DNA from: Rhodococcus sp. W8901
GTDB lineage: Bacteria; Actinomycetota; Actinomycetes; Mycobacteriales; Mycobacteriaceae
DNA: 64,000 nt
NCBI RefSeq assembly: GCF_013348805.1
Contig: NZ_CP054690.1
Coordinates: forward strand, 3,348,001-3,412,000
Reading direction: 5' to 3'
The notes under the pieces were generated by a model. That model was not told the DNA's origin. It saw nothing but the letters and a program-made list of their open reading frames with translations, and searched no databases. The translations under genes and the position numbers were made by a program. This document shows, in pieces, positions 27,485 to 37,914 of the stretch; the stretch's first letter is position 1; each line of letters begins with the position of its first letter.

Positions 27485-27775
27485 ATGTTAGAACGACCCC
27501 TCCAGCTGCCCTCGCCGTCCGTCGCGCATTGGGATTGGCAGCTGACCGCCCGCTGCCGTGAAGTCGACGCCAGCATCTTCTACCGCGACGACTCAGACTC
27601 CGAAGCGACGGCAAAATCGCTGTGCAACTCGTGCCTGGTGCTCGACGAGTGCCGGGCCTACGCCGTCACAGCGAACGAACCGCACGGTATCTGGGGAGGA
27701 CTCAATCCCAATGAACGCAGTCGCCGGCGCTGGGAGTACGCGCCACGATCGCGAACTGAGACCATCGAGGTCTAG
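27485..27775 (+). CDS. WhiB-family iron-sulfur regulator
   Basis: A 96-residue Wbl protein with the four cluster ligands Cys24, Cys47, Cys50 and Cys56 (C-x22-C-x2-C-x5-C) and the signature GIWGG at 68-72, followed by a basic tail (NERSRRRW). These proteins bind a [4Fe-4S] cluster and act with the principal sigma factor. Subclass is not assigned. GAGAG precedes the ATG. Its TAG stop lies in the CTAG where the next insertion element sits; the original sequence would have used the same stop, so the protein is intact. Confidence 0.92.
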   Translation: MLERPLQLPSPSVAHWDWQLTARCREVDASIFYRDDSDSEATAKSLCNSCLVLDECRAYAVTANEPHGIWGGLNPNERSRRRWEYAPRSRTETIEV

Positions 27776-29132
27776 TACTGCAACGACAGTTTGTGATGTC
27801 GACGTTTGTAGTGACTGACACGGGCTCTGGCTTGGCTGACGCGGCGCCAAGTTCGACCAGTGCCATACGTGGATGAGAGTGTGTCGCACAGGACAAGCAA
27901 CACGATTGAAGAGGCGTCGAATCTCGTTGATCGTCAGAGGAATTAGCGTTCCGGGACCCGCTGGAGATCCTTTTGAGCGTCTCGGCGCAGGATCGTCAAG
28001 AACGCGGCCGCGGCTATCGACAAGGTGATGTGCCGGTACCAGGCCGGGTACCCGCGGACCTGGTAGTGGTCGAGCCCCGTCTCGTTCTTGGCGGCCTGGA
28101 AGCACTCCTCGATCGCCCAGCGACTGCCGGCCACCCGCACCAGTTCGGCGGCGGGGTGTCGGCGGGGCCGTAGCAGATGTAGTAGGCGATCTCGTCCGGG
28201 TTGCCGATCGAGCGGCGGGCCAACAGCCAATGGCCGCGGCCGGCCTCGCGCAACGGCCGGATGTCCACCACCGCCCGGTCGTAGAGCCTGGGGCCATGGG
28301 CGCCGTCGCCGCAGTTGATCCGCTGCCATGCGGTCTCCGGTAGTTCCGCGACAACGGCATGGGCGCGGCGCTGCCGCAGCTCCATCGAGATCACCATCTG
28401 CGACTTCGGTACAGCGAGAACATGTGCCACACCACGGGATTCGAGCCACAGCCGGATTTTGCCAACCTGCCCGTAGGCCTCGTCGCCGGTCAGCCACCCG
28501 AACGGCACCCCGGAGTCGAGGGCGCGCTCGATCATCGACTGCGCCAGTTCGGGTTTGGTCGCGAATTCCACGTCGTCGCCGATCCCGGCGGCGCGACACC
28601 GCTCCCGATCCTCGGTCCAGGCCTTCGGCAGGTACAACTCCCGATCGATCAACGCACGACCCCGGTCGGAGGCATAGGCGAGGAACACCCCGACCTGTGA
28701 GTTCTCGATCCGCCCCGCCGTGCCCGAGTACTGCCGCGCCACCCCGGCAGAACGAGTTCCCTTCTTCAAGAAGCCTGTTTCATCGACGATCAACACGCCG
28801 GCGTCGGCGTCGCCGATCGTCTCGACCACGACCTCACGCACGTCATCGCGCAACCCGTCACAGTCCCAGGAGTAGAAATTCAGCAACCGCTGCATGCCCT
28901 CCGGGCCGCTGTCACCGGCAGCCTCGGCCAAAGTCCAGCCATTCTTCCGCTCGATCTCACCGAGCAATCCGCGCACGTACGCACCCATCCGCCGCCGCGA
29001 CTCCACCCGACTAAACCGGGACGCGAACCGCGCACAGAACGCCGTGAACCCCGCCGACCACTCCAGTACCTCAGATTGCACCACGATCAATTACCACAGG
29101 AACACCATTGGTCACAAAATGTCGTTGCAGTA
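27776..29132. mobile_element. IS701-family insertion sequence, second copy
   Basis: A 1357-bp element with inverted termini TACTGCAACGACA, extending imperfectly through TTTGTGA, and CTAG on both sides (27772-27775 and 29133-29136). Its transposase gene carries one frameshift. A short relic of the same terminus lies at 9482. Confidence 0.9.
27943..29090 (-). pseudogene. IS701-family transposase with one frameshift
   Basis: The first 310 residues or so (from 29090) are intact, with GVLIVDETGFLKKG and GWLTGDEAYGQ. After YICYGPADTP (about 28155) the frame must change to give AAELVRVAGSRWAIEECFQA, which holds the catalytic Glu. The combined length is 1148 bp, one base short of 383 codons, matching the 383-residue enzyme of the other copy. 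It is most simply a one-base loss in a CGG-rich run. A sequencing error or translational frameshifting is possible. Confidence 0.85.
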
Positions 29133-30424
29133 CTAGGCGTCGACGAGACGGTTCGATCCCGGCGGACGGCACATTTCGGAAAACCCACCATCTCCGTCCA
29201 TTCCGGATCTCCGCGGCCCACACCGGTCACGCATCACCACCGAGTCGGGATGCGTGGCCGGGGCGTGGACCTCGGACACGACGATCGACCGCGCACCGGC
29301 GTCGCGCAGGGCGCGCTCGAGTCGACTCGCATCGAGGGCCCGGACCAGGACGGTGACCAGGCGGTAGCGGTCACCCGGGTCGGTCTGAGCGATCCTGGTC
29401 GGTGTCGGCGGCGGTTCGTCGACTGCGCCCGAGGCGAGTCCCGCACCCACCACGAAAGACGGCGCGAACTGGTAGGCGTCCATCCCCTGGCGTCGTCGGT
29501 CGAGCCCGAACTCCTCGTCCGGCGGGAGTCGCAGCCCGACGGTCTTCTCCGCGGCGAACGCGATCAGCAACGTGACGACGAACGAGAACGCGACGACTGC
29601 CACGACGCCAGTGCCTGATTGCCGAGCAGCGAGAAGCCACCGCCGAAGAACACGCCGTCGGAGCCGATCGTGTTGACGGCCTTCTTCGCGAACAGGCCCA
29701 GCAGCAGCGAGCCCAGCACACCACCCACGAAGTGCACCGCGACGACGTCGAGCGCGTCGCCGAAGCGGAACCACACCTTGAGCCGCAGCGCGAGCTGGCA
29801 GGCCAGGCCCGCCACCGCGCCGGTGGCCGCGCCGAGCACGGTGGCCCTGCCTTGCCGGAACCACTCGAGAATCAGCCAGATGACCAGCCCGGCGGCCGCG
29901 GCGACATGGGTGTTCAACAACGCCTGAGGCGCGACACCGTTCGCCTGCAGACCGTCCCCCGCATTGAACCCGAACCAGCCGAACCACAGGATTCCCGCGC
30001 CGACGATCGTCAGAGGCACCGAGTGCGGCACCGTCTCGCTGTCCGGCCATCCCGCCCTCCGGCCGACCACGACGAGGATGGCCAACGCCGCGGCACCGGC
30101 AGACGCGTGGACCACCATGCCACCGGCCCAGTCCTGCGCTCCCCTACTCGCGAGCCAGCCCTCGGGGTTGAACAGCCCGGCATCACGGTTGAACGCGATG
30201 CTGTGTCCGATGAGGATCCAGACAACGGTCACCACCCCGAGCGGACGATGTTCTGCTGAAGCATCACAAGGGTGTTGCGGCTCTTGACCATTCCGGCATA
30301 GAAGAACGCCAGCCCCGGAACCATGAACAGCACGAGGGCGGCACAGATCAGGACCCAGGCAGTGTCACCGGCGTCGAAGCGGCGTCGTCGTGTCAGGACC
30401 CCAGCCGATCCCGCTCCGTTGTGC
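29133..30424 (-). pseudogene. amt: Ammonium transporter gene (amt) with frameshifts
   Basis: Three frames together give an Amt/MEP protein: GDTAWVLICAALVLFMVPGL, YAGMVKSRNTLVMLQQNIV, then after a shift near 30235 VTVVWILIGHSIAF, DWAGGMVVHASAGAAALAI, ALLNTHVAAAAGLVIWLILE, and after a second shift near 29605 VVAVVAFSFVVTLLIAFAAE. The pore His residues (VHAS and AVHFVGG) are present. No ATG/GTG start is evident in the first frame. The C-terminal 80 residues are unusual and include a segment resembling the start of a P-II protein. The stop lies in the CTAG where the element is inserted. Confidence 0.8.
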
Positions 30425-30460
30425 GACCCGCACAGGCGCGGGAGCAGTACCGGCTCTCGG

Positions 30461-31036
30461 TCAGACGCCGTAGTACCGTGCGACGTCGATCCGGGACAGC
30501 GGTATCCAGTCCGACGACGAACCCTCGGCGGAACGTGCGGCGGTCGCGGATCGGCGTTCCCGCAGGGCGACCGCGAGAGCGGGCTCCTCGTCGATCCGTT
30601 GCACCAATTGGTAGATGGCCGCGAGATGGTGGAGGCACGGCTTCCGGCGCCCCGTGCACGCGCAGGTACCGGCGTGATCGGCGACATCGCCGGTCAACGA
30701 GATGCCCTTGTCGACCAACTCGGCGACCAGACCGTCGGGCAGTTCCCCCGCCGCGACCCGGCGGTCGTCGGCGCCGGCGCGAGCGACCGTGGCGCGAACA
30801 GTGGCGGACTCGCGCCTGTCCCACAGCGGTACGTCGATCCCGACCGGGAAGGCCTTGCCGCGGACGGTCACGTCCGCGCGGATCCGGCCGGCCTCGGCGA
30901 CAGTGAGAACGACGGAGCCGTTACCGGACAACATACGGGCCCGCGGCAGCAGCGAGTTCGGCGACGCCGCGGTGGTCGACTCGATGGTGCGGAGCCACGC
31001 GCGGCCCCACGCGGTGACACCGAGCTTGATGGCCAT
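30461..31036 (-). CDS. SWIM zinc-finger protein
   Basis: A 191-residue protein with a SWIM finger (CACTGRRKPCLHHLAAIY; CxCx6CxH) near residues 135-155. It pairs with the SNF2 helicase whose stop overlaps its start (TGATG), as found widely in actinobacteria, and presumably delivers that motor to DNA or protein partners. The protein is otherwise featureless with a basic N-terminus (MAIKLGVTAWGRAWLRTIES). Confidence 0.85.
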   Translation of the reverse strand: MAIKLGVTAWGRAWLRTIESTTAASPNSLLPRARMLSGNGSVVLTVAEAGRIRADVTVRGKAFPVGIDVPLWDRRESATVRATVARAGADDRRVAAGELPDGLVAELVDKGISLTGDVADHAGTCACTGRRKPCLHHLAAIYQLVQRIDEEPALAVALRERRSATAARSAEGSSSDWIPLSRIDVARYYGV

Positions 31037-32907
31037 CAGTTCACTCCGAGCGTATCGAGGTCCAGCAGGGCGCGCAGTTCGGCGTCGGGCAGCTTGGCGA
31101 GCACCGCCTCCGGGTTCCCCGAAACAGATTCGGCGACGGCTCGTTTCGAGTGATGCATCGCGGCGATGTGGTCCTCGATCGTCCCCCCGGTGACGAGGGT
31201 ATGCACATTGACGGTGCGGCGCTGCCCGATCCGGTGCGCCCGGTCGGTGGCCTGGTCCTCCACGGCGGGGTTCCACCAGCGGTCATAGTGCAGCACATGA
31301 CTGGCCCGGGTGAGATTGAGTCCGAACCCGGCGGCGCGGAGACTGAGAATCAGAATCGGCGGCCCGTCGGGCGAGGACTGGAAGGTCTTGACGAGTTCGT
31401 CGCGGCGCTCCGCGCCGAGGCCCCCGTGCAGGAACGGCACCGTGCCCAGGCCGAGTTCCGAGCTCAGGTGCGCGGACAGCAACTCACCCATCGTCCGGTA
31501 CTGCGTGAACACCAGTGCCCGGTCGCCGTCCGCGACGATCTCGGCGAGCATTTCGGTTGCCCGATCGAACTTTCCGGAACGCCCCACCAGGTCCCGGTCG
31601 TCCGCTCCGGTCAGCTGCGCGGGGTGATTGCACACCTGTTTGAGCCTGGTGAGCAGCGCGAGCACGTTGCCGTGGCGCGCGATGCCGCTGCCCAGGCCGT
31701 CGGCGAACGCACTCTCGACGGCGGCGCGATAGAGCCGGGACTGCTCGTCGGTCAACGTGCACGCGACCGTCGAGTACTGCTTCGGCGGCAGGTCGGTCGC
31801 GACCTGCGCCTTGGTACGGCGCAGAACGTACGGGGCGATCACGGCGTTGAGCCGTTGCGCGGCGGTCCGCGACCGGCCGGACTCGATCGGGGTCGCGAAC
31901 CGCTGACGGAACCGAGCCCGGGTCCCGAGGACCCCCGGATTGGTGACGTGGAGCAGCGACCACAGCTCCTCGAGCCGGTTCTCGACCGGAGTGCCGGTCA
32001 TCGCCACCTTCAGCGTCGCCGGCAGCCGAGCCGCGGCCTTGGCTGCCTGCGCGGCCGGATTCTTGATCTGCTGGGCTTCGTCGAAAACCACCGAGTCCCA
32101 GGCGACGTCGGACAACGCGTCGGCGTCGGACCGCAGGACGGTGTAGCTGGTCAGCATCACCGTTCTGTTCGGGAGCGTCACCGGCAGTGCGCGGTTCGCA
32201 CCGTGGAAGACCACCACCGGCAGGTCCGGTACGAAGCGACCCAGTTCACGACGCCAGTTGCCGATCACCGATGTCGGGCACACCACCAGATGCGGGCCCG
32301 CGTCCGCACGCATCGCGAGCAGGGCGACGGCCTGCAGCGTCTTGCCGAGGCCCATCTCGTCCGCGAGGATCCCGCCGCCCTCGCCCGCCAACGCCCGGAG
32401 CCAGCCCACACCGTGAATCTGATAGGGGCGCAGGGTCGCCTGGATCCCGGCCGTCTCCAGATCGCCGACGAGCGCGGCGGCGTCGAGGAACTGACGGAGC
32501 GACACCGCCGCCGACGGGACAGCCGACTCCCCCGCGTCGAGGGTCGCGTGTGCGGCCACCGGCATCGCGTCGGCCAGTTCGGTACAGGCCGCATCGCCCC
32601 GTCCGGACAACCGGGCGGCCTCGCGCCACACCGACACCGACACGCCGAGCCCTTCGTGTTCGGGCCGCAACCCGCGGAGGGCGGGCAACACGGCCGGCAG
32701 GTCCACCGCCCGCGCCTCCACCGTGCGTGGTTCCACCCTCGTGCCGTCGACGGGCACCGCGAGCCGGCACGTCGTGGGCCGCCCCGCCGGTAGTCCGTTG
32801 TCCGCCAGCGCCGCCTCGACGTCGTCGACACCCCACCACACGAGCGTCCCGAGCGCGGGATCGAAGGTGGCCTGCAGCCGTCCGGGATTCACGCTCGACT
32901 CGTCCAT
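31036..32907 (-). CDS. SNF2-family DEAD/DEAH-box helicase
   Basis: About 623 residues from the ATG at 32905-32907; another ATG at 32946 is equally possible. Motif I is DEMGLGKTLQAVALLA, motif II FDEAQQIKNP, motif III MTGTPVENRLEELW, and the C-terminal half has RAAGFGLNLTRASHVLHYDR and RAHRIGQRRTVNVHTLV. These are ATP-driven double-strand DNA translocases of the bacterial RapA/HepA-like SNF2 type. It is divergent from glgX and translationally coupled to the SWIM gene. Role, possibly chromosome maintenance, is unknown. Confidence 0.92.
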   Translation of the reverse strand: MDESSVNPGRLQATFDPALGTLVWWGVDDVEAALADNGLPAGRPTTCRLAVPVDGTRVEPRTVEARAVDLPAVLPALRGLRPEHEGLGVSVSVWREAARLSGRGDAACTELADAMPVAAHATLDAGESAVPSAAVSLRQFLDAAALVGDLETAGIQATLRPYQIHGVGWLRALAGEGGGILADEMGLGKTLQAVALLAMRADAGPHLVVCPTSVIGNWRRELGRFVPDLPVVVFHGANRALPVTLPNRTVMLTSYTVLRSDADALSDVAWDSVVFDEAQQIKNPAAQAAKAAARLPATLKVAMTGTPVENRLEELWSLLHVTNPGVLGTRARFRQRFATPIESGRSRTAAQRLNAVIAPYVLRRTKAQVATDLPPKQYSTVACTLTDEQSRLYRAAVESAFADGLGSGIARHGNVLALLTRLKQVCNHPAQLTGADDRDLVGRSGKFDRATEMLAEIVADGDRALVFTQYRTMGELLSAHLSSELGLGTVPFLHGGLGAERRDELVKTFQSSPDGPPILILSLRAAGFGLNLTRASHVLHYDRWWNPAVEDQATDRAHRIGQRRTVNVHTLVTGGTIEDHIAAMHHSKRAVAESVSGNPEAVLAKLPDAELRALLDLDTLGVN

Positions 32908-33047
32908 GTCCGCCGAGACTAGCGCCGCAGGGGCCTCCGCCGCCATCGGAATCGGCCCGGAAGTTCGCAGTTCAGGTGTGGTTTTCCCAACATTGACGGC
33001 CGCAGGTTTGCGGTGCCTCGAGGCCGTTCCGGCTAGGGTTCTGCAGC

Positions 33048-35156
33048 ATGGAACGCAGCGACGCCTCGTTGGACGTGTGGCCGGGCAGTGCGTATCCACT
33101 GGGCGCGACCTACGACGGTGGCGGCACCAACTTCTCGCTCTTCTCCGAGGTGGCCGACGCGGTCGAACTGTGCCTGATTGCGCGAGACGGGACCGAGACC
33201 CGCATCCCGCTCGACGAGGTTGACGGGTACGTGTGGCACGCGTACCTGCCCACGGTCACCCCCGGTCAGCGCTACGGCTTCCGGGTCCACGGGCCACACG
33301 ACCCGGCGGCGGGTCTGCGGTGCGATCCGTCGAAGCTGCTGCTGGACCCGTACGGCAAGGCGTTCGACGGAGCCTTCGACGGAGATTCGTCGCTGTACAC
33401 GTTCGGCGAGGACACGTTGGGGCACACCATGACCACCGTCGTGATCAACCCGTACTTCGACTGGGCCGCGGACCGGCCGCCGCGGACGCCGTATCACGAG
33501 ACCCTCATCTACGAGACCCACGTCAAGGGGATGACCGCGACGCACCCGGAGGTGCCGGAGGAACTGCGCGGCACGTACGCCGGGCTGGCCCATCCGGCGG
33601 TCATCGAGCACTTGCGCTCGTTGGGAGTCACCGCGGTCGAGCTGATGCCGGTCCACCAGTTCATGCACGACCAGATCCTGCTGGACCAGGGCCTGCGGAA
33701 CTACTGGGGCTACAACACCTTCGGGTTCCTCGCCCCGCACGCCGAGTATTCGTCGGTGACGAAGCCGAGCGGTGTCGTCACCGAGTTCAAGGCGATGGTG
33801 CGCACCTTCCACGAGGCAGGCATCGAGGTCATCCTCGACGTCGTCTACAACCACACCGCGGAGGGTGATCACCGCGGGCCCACCATCGCGTTCCGCGGCA
33901 TCGACAACGCCGCCTACTACCGGCTCGACGACGAGGACCCCGAACTCTACAAGGACTACACCGGCACCGGGAACAGTCTGGGTGCCCGGCATCCGCACAC
34001 CCTGCAGCTGATCATGGATTCGCTGCGGTACTGGGTCACCGAGATGCACGTCGACGGCTTCCGGTTCGACCTCGCGTCCACCCTCGCCCGCGAGTTGCAC
34101 GACGTGGACCGGCTTTCCGCGTTCTTCGACCTCGTCCAGCAGGATCCGGTGGTGAGTCAGGTCAAGCTGATCGCCGAGCCGTGGGACGTGGGCGAGGGCG
34201 GCTACCAGGTCGGCAACTTCCCCGGCCTGTGGACCGAGTGGAACGGCAAGTACCGCGACACCGTGCGCGACTACTGGCGCGGTCAGCCGTCGACACTCGG
34301 TGAGTTCGCCTCGCGCCTGACCGGGTCGTCGGACCTGTACGAGGCAACCGGGCGGCGCCCCGGGGCGAGCATCAATTTCGTGACCGCCCACGACGGCTTC
34401 ACGCTCGCCGACCTGGTGTCCTACGACGAGAAGCACAACGCGGCCAACGGCGAGGACAACCGGGACGGCGAGAGCCACAACCGGTCCTGGAACTGCGGCG
34501 TCGAGGGCCCCACCGACGACCCCGGAATCCTCGCCCTGCGCGCCCGCCAGCGCCGGAACATCCTCGCCACGCTCCTGCTCAGCCAGGGCACACCGATGCT
34601 CGCCCACGGCGACGAGATGGGGCGCACCCAACAGGGCAACAACAACGTCTACTGCCAGGACTCGACGCTGTCGTGGATGGACTGGACGCTCCTCGACGCC
34701 AACGCGGACCTGGTCGAGTTCACCCGACGGGTCAGCGCCCTGCGATCGACGCACCCCGTGTTCCGCCGGCGGCGGTTCTTCGCGGGCCGCCCGGTACGCG
34801 ACGCCGAGCACAGCCGCGACATCGCGTGGTTGACTCCGTCGGGACGCGAGATGACCACCGCGGACTGGGACAGCGCGTTCGGCAAGGGCCTGGCGGTCTA
34901 TCTCGGCGGAGACGCGATACCGGAACCCGACCAGCGCGGCCGTCGGGTGGTCGACGACTCCTTCCTGTTGCTGTTCAACGCCCACGACGACGCCCTCGAG
35001 TTCACCGTGCCGCACGGCGAGGTCGACTCCCCATGGACCGGCGAACTGGACACCACCGCACCCACGGGGGGCACCGATGTCGTTGTCGCGCCGGGTGACT
35101 CCATCGCCGTCCCGTCCCGCTCCCTGCTGGTACTGCGCCGGGACCGAATGCCATGA
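33048..35156 (+). CDS. glgX: Glycogen debranching enzyme GlgX/TreX
   Basis: A 702-residue GH13 isoamylase with an N-terminal CBM48 ([20 protein letters not shown]) and the catalytic barrel: nucleophile Asp in DGFRFDLAS (about residue 340), acid/base Glu in LIAEPWD (about 375) and Asp in TAHDG (about 447). It cleaves alpha-1,6 branches of glycogen to give linear maltodextrins for TreY. It overlaps treY (ATGA), so production is coupled. Divergent from the helicase with a 140-bp gap. Confidence 0.93.
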   Translation: MERSDASLDVWPGSAYPLGATYDGGGTNFSLFSEVADAVELCLIARDGTETRIPLDEVDGYVWHAYLPTVTPGQRYGFRVHGPHDPAAGLRCDPSKLLLDPYGKAFDGAFDGDSSLYTFGEDTLGHTMTTVVINPYFDWAADRPPRTPYHETLIYETHVKGMTATHPEVPEELRGTYAGLAHPAVIEHLRSLGVTAVELMPVHQFMHDQILLDQGLRNYWGYNTFGFLAPHAEYSSVTKPSGVVTEFKAMVRTFHEAGIEVILDVVYNHTAEGDHRGPTIAFRGIDNAAYYRLDDEDPELYKDYTGTGNSLGARHPHTLQLIMDSLRYWVTEMHVDGFRFDLASTLARELHDVDRLSAFFDLVQQDPVVSQVKLIAEPWDVGEGGYQVGNFPGLWTEWNGKYRDTVRDYWRGQPSTLGEFASRLTGSSDLYEATGRRPGASINFVTAHDGFTLADLVSYDEKHNAANGEDNRDGESHNRSWNCGVEGPTDDPGILALRARQRRNILATLLLSQGTPMLAHGDEMGRTQQGNNNVYCQDSTLSWMDWTLLDANADLVEFTRRVSALRSTHPVFRRRRFFAGRPVRDAEHSRDIAWLTPSGREMTTADWDSAFGKGLAVYLGGDAIPEPDQRGRRVVDDSFLLLFNAHDDALEFTVPHGEVDSPWTGELDTTAPTGGTDVVVAPGDSIAVPSRSLLVLRRDRMP

Positions 35157-37531
35157 GGCCGATCACCGCCACCTACCGGCTCCAGTTGCGCGGTGACGCG
35201 TTCACCCTCGACGACGCCCGGCGCCTGGCCGACTACCTGGACCGGCTCGGCGTCTCCCACCTGTATCTCTCGCCCATCCTCACCGCCACCGCCGGATCGA
35301 CGCACGGGTACGACGTCATCGACCCGACCACGGTCTCGGCCGAAATCGGGGGGCGGGCGGCACTGGTCGCACTGTCCGCGGAACTCGCCGAACGCGACAT
35401 GGGGCTGATCGTCGATCTGGTGCCCAATCACGTCGGCGTCGGCCGGCCACGGGAGAACCGTTGGTGGTGGGACGTGCTGACCAACGGCCGACGGTCGCCG
35501 TTCGCCCGGTTCTTCGACGTCGACTGGCGCGAGGACAACGGGGCGGACGGGCGAATCGCACTGCCCGTCCTGGCCGATGAATCCGACCTCGGCGGTTTGA
35601 GTTTCGACCACGACCGGGGCACCCCGATGCTCGCGCTCGGCGACCAGCGGTTCCCCATCGCTCCCGGCACCGAGGACGGCAACCCCCGCGAGGTCCACGA
35701 CCGGCAGGCGTATCGGCTCGTCGGCTGGCGCGACGGGGCGGTGGGATATCGGAGGTTCTTCGCGATCAACGACCTCGCCGCGCTCCGACAGGAGGATCAG
35801 CGGGTGTTCGACACGACGCACCACCAGTTCGCGTCGTGGGTGCGCGACGAACTGGTCGACGGCGTCCGCGTCGACCACCCGGACGGCCTGAGCGATCCGT
35901 CCCGCTACCTGCGCACCCTGCGGGAGGTGATCGGCACCGACCGTTGGCTGCTCGCCGAGAAGGTCCTCGCGGCCGGGGAACCGCTCGACCCGACGCTGCC
36001 GATCGACGGAACCACCGGATACGACGCCCTCGCCGAGTACGGCGGCGTGTTCGTCGACCCCGCCGGTGAGGCGACGCTGACAGCGCTGGCCGACCGTGCG
36101 GGGGCACCCGGCGATGCGGCCTGGCTGCGCGACAACGGAATCGAACTCCGACGGCGTGCCGCGCGCACCGAGTTGGCGCCCGAGGTGCGGCGCCTGGTGC
36201 GGGCGGTACTGCGCGACTCGCCGACCTTCTGCAACCCGGACCAGTTGCGCGATGCGCTCGTCGAGGTACTCGTCCACATGCCGGTCTATCGCGCCGACTA
36301 CGCACCACTGGCGGGCACGATCCCCCGGATGATCGGGGAGACACTCGATCGGCACCCCGAGTGGGCCGCCGCGCTGACGACCCTGGCCGGCGCGCTCACG
36401 GATGCGGCCAGCGAAGCGAGCACCCGCTTCCATCAGGTGTGCGGCGCACTGACCGCCAAGGCGGTCGAGGACTGCCTGTTCTACCGCACCTCCCGGCTCG
36501 TCTCACTGCTGGAGGTCGGCGGCGATCCCGGCCGGTTCGGCTGCTCCCCCGCTGAGTTCCACCTCCGCGCCGCCGAACGCGCCCGGCTGTGGCCGAGGAC
36601 GATGACGACACTGTCGACGCACGACACCAAACGCGGCGAGGACGTCCGCGCGCGCATCGGGGTGCTGTCGCAGGTTCCGGAACTGTGGGCTCGCTGCGTC
36701 GCCGACTGGGAGATGTCCACCCCGAGCCCCGACGGCACCACCGGACTCTTCCTGTGGCAGAACATGTTCGGAGTGTGGCCGGCGGACGGATCGGTCCCGA
36801 CATCCGCCCTGCGGGGACGACTCCACCAGTATGCGGAGAAGGCCACCCGCGAGGCCGGACTACGCACCGCCTGGACGGACATCGACCAGCACTTCGAGAC
36901 CGCGCTGCACACCTGGCTCGACAGGGTCGCCGACGGACCGGTCGGCCGCAGCATCGGCCGGATCGCGCAGCAACTCGCCCCGCACGGATGGTCCGACGCG
37001 TTGGGACAGAAGCTGCTGCAACTGTGCGGACCGGGCGTCCCGGACGTCTACCAGGGCACAGAGTTGTGGGAGGACTCGCTGGTCGATCCGGACAACCGGC
37101 GGCCGGTGGACTATCGGCCTCGCCGGAGGCTGCTGCAGTCGATGGACACCCCCGGCGTCGAGACGCCGCCCCTCGACGGATCGGGTGCCGCGAAGTTGCA
37201 CGTCACCCGCACCGCGCTGCGACTGCGCCGCGAACGCCCGGACAGCTTCGTCGGAGGCCACTACCGCCCCATGTTCGGCGTCGGACCCGCCCACGATCAT
37301 CTCGTCGGCTTTGCTCGCGGCCCGGCCGGTCAGGCGTCGGACGTCATCGTCCTCGCCACGCGGCACAGCGTGCGACTCAACGAAACCGGTTGGGGCAGTT
37401 CCAGCATCGCACTACCGAACGGAAGCTGGTTCGACCGGCTCACCGGCGAACTGTATGCCGGGGCTGCTCCGCTGACGAAGATGTTCGACCGACTGCCCGT
37501 GGCACTGCTGGTGCGACTGGACCGGCCGTGA
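35153..37531 (+). CDS. treY: Malto-oligosyltrehalose synthase TreY
   Basis: A 792-residue GH13_26 enzyme. It starts [20 protein letters not shown] and contains [26 protein letters not shown] (nucleophile Asp), LLAEKVL (Glu) and [16 protein letters not shown]. It isomerises the terminal alpha-1,4 bond of maltodextrin into the alpha,alpha-1,1 bond of trehalose; TreZ then releases trehalose. ATG overlaps the glgX stop. TreZ is not next but about 4.3 kb away. The 170 bp downstream contain only short inverted repeats (GCCCC/GGGGC at 37641-37656) and the small minus-strand gene. Confidence 0.95.
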   Translation: MRPITATYRLQLRGDAFTLDDARRLADYLDRLGVSHLYLSPILTATAGSTHGYDVIDPTTVSAEIGGRAALVALSAELAERDMGLIVDLVPNHVGVGRPRENRWWWDVLTNGRRSPFARFFDVDWREDNGADGRIALPVLADESDLGGLSFDHDRGTPMLALGDQRFPIAPGTEDGNPREVHDRQAYRLVGWRDGAVGYRRFFAINDLAALRQEDQRVFDTTHHQFASWVRDELVDGVRVDHPDGLSDPSRYLRTLREVIGTDRWLLAEKVLAAGEPLDPTLPIDGTTGYDALAEYGGVFVDPAGEATLTALADRAGAPGDAAWLRDNGIELRRRAARTELAPEVRRLVRAVLRDSPTFCNPDQLRDALVEVLVHMPVYRADYAPLAGTIPRMIGETLDRHPEWAAALTTLAGALTDAASEASTRFHQVCGALTAKAVEDCLFYRTSRLVSLLEVGGDPGRFGCSPAEFHLRAAERARLWPRTMTTLSTHDTKRGEDVRARIGVLSQVPELWARCVADWEMSTPSPDGTTGLFLWQNMFGVWPADGSVPTSALRGRLHQYAEKATREAGLRTAWTDIDQHFETALHTWLDRVADGPVGRSIGRIAQQLAPHGWSDALGQKLLQLCGPGVPDVYQGTELWEDSLVDPDNRRPVDYRPRRRLLQSMDTPGVETPPLDGSGAAKLHVTRTALRLRRERPDSFVGGHYRPMFGVGPAHDHLVGFARGPAGQASDVIVLATRHSVRLNETGWGSSSIALPNGSWFDRLTGELYAGAAPLTKMFDRLPVALLVRLDRP

Positions 37532-37697
37532 CGAGTCGAGTCTTGCCCGCTTCGCGTGCGCGCCCGACGCCGTCGCAGCACTGAAGGCCGCTGCCGTACC
37601 CGACCAGCCGGGTGTGGCAACGACCTTCAGCAACCCCTACGCCCCAAGGATGGGGCGCGCTACTACTTCAACACCAGACGTGAAGTCGGACCTTTTC

Positions 37698-37826
37698 TCA
37701 GCTGAAGGTGGCGAGCGCACCGATCAGGCTGAGCAGTGCGCCGACGCCCGCGAGTACGCCGCCGATACCACTCACGACAGGCTGAATCTGCTTGATCAAC
37801 GCGAGGTCTGCATCAGAAGAACCCAT
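37698..37826 (-). CDS. Small hydrophobic peptide, 42 residues, unknown function
   Basis: The ORF reads MGSSDADLALIKQIQPVV, then a Gly/Ala/Leu-rich hydrophobic helix (GIGGVLAGVGALLSLIGALA) and ends TFS. AGGAG lies 6 nt before the ATG, an unusually good ribosome site, and a promoter-like region with a dyad precedes it. It has no signal peptide. Size and amphipathic/hydrophobic character recall the short PorA/PorH-type mycomembrane peptides of corynebacteria, but no sequence match is claimed. It could also be a toxin-like or regulatory membrane peptide. Confidence 0.65.
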   Translation of the reverse strand: MGSSDADLALIKQIQPVVSGIGGVLAGVGALLSLIGALATFS

Positions 37827-37874
37827 AACCACTCCTCATCCGAATGTCGTTGCGCGGTTGCGCAAGCAAAAATG

Positions 37875-37891
37875 TACTACAGCACGTAGTA
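37875..37891 (-). promoter_or_regulatory. Dyad overlapping the putative promoter of the 42-residue peptide gene
   Basis: TACTAC (37875-37880) and GTAGTA (37886-37891) are separated by 5 nt. In minus orientation the dyad is followed by TACATT (37873-37878), a plausible -10 about 45 bp before the start codon. A repressor bound here would block the promoter. Confidence 0.4.
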
Positions 37892-37914
37892 GCCGCGCTA
37901 CGCGTGAGAGGAGC

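Noticed and set aside
27593-28360. Minus-strand open frame spanning whiB and the element's left end
   Set aside because: It is a shadow of whiB and the transposase; it crosses the element boundary and has no ribosome site.
33033-35015. 660-codon open frame on the minus strand
   Set aside because: It is antisense to glgX over its whole length; high-GC codon bias keeps antisense frames open. The translation has no recognisable domain while the plus strand has all GH13 motifs.
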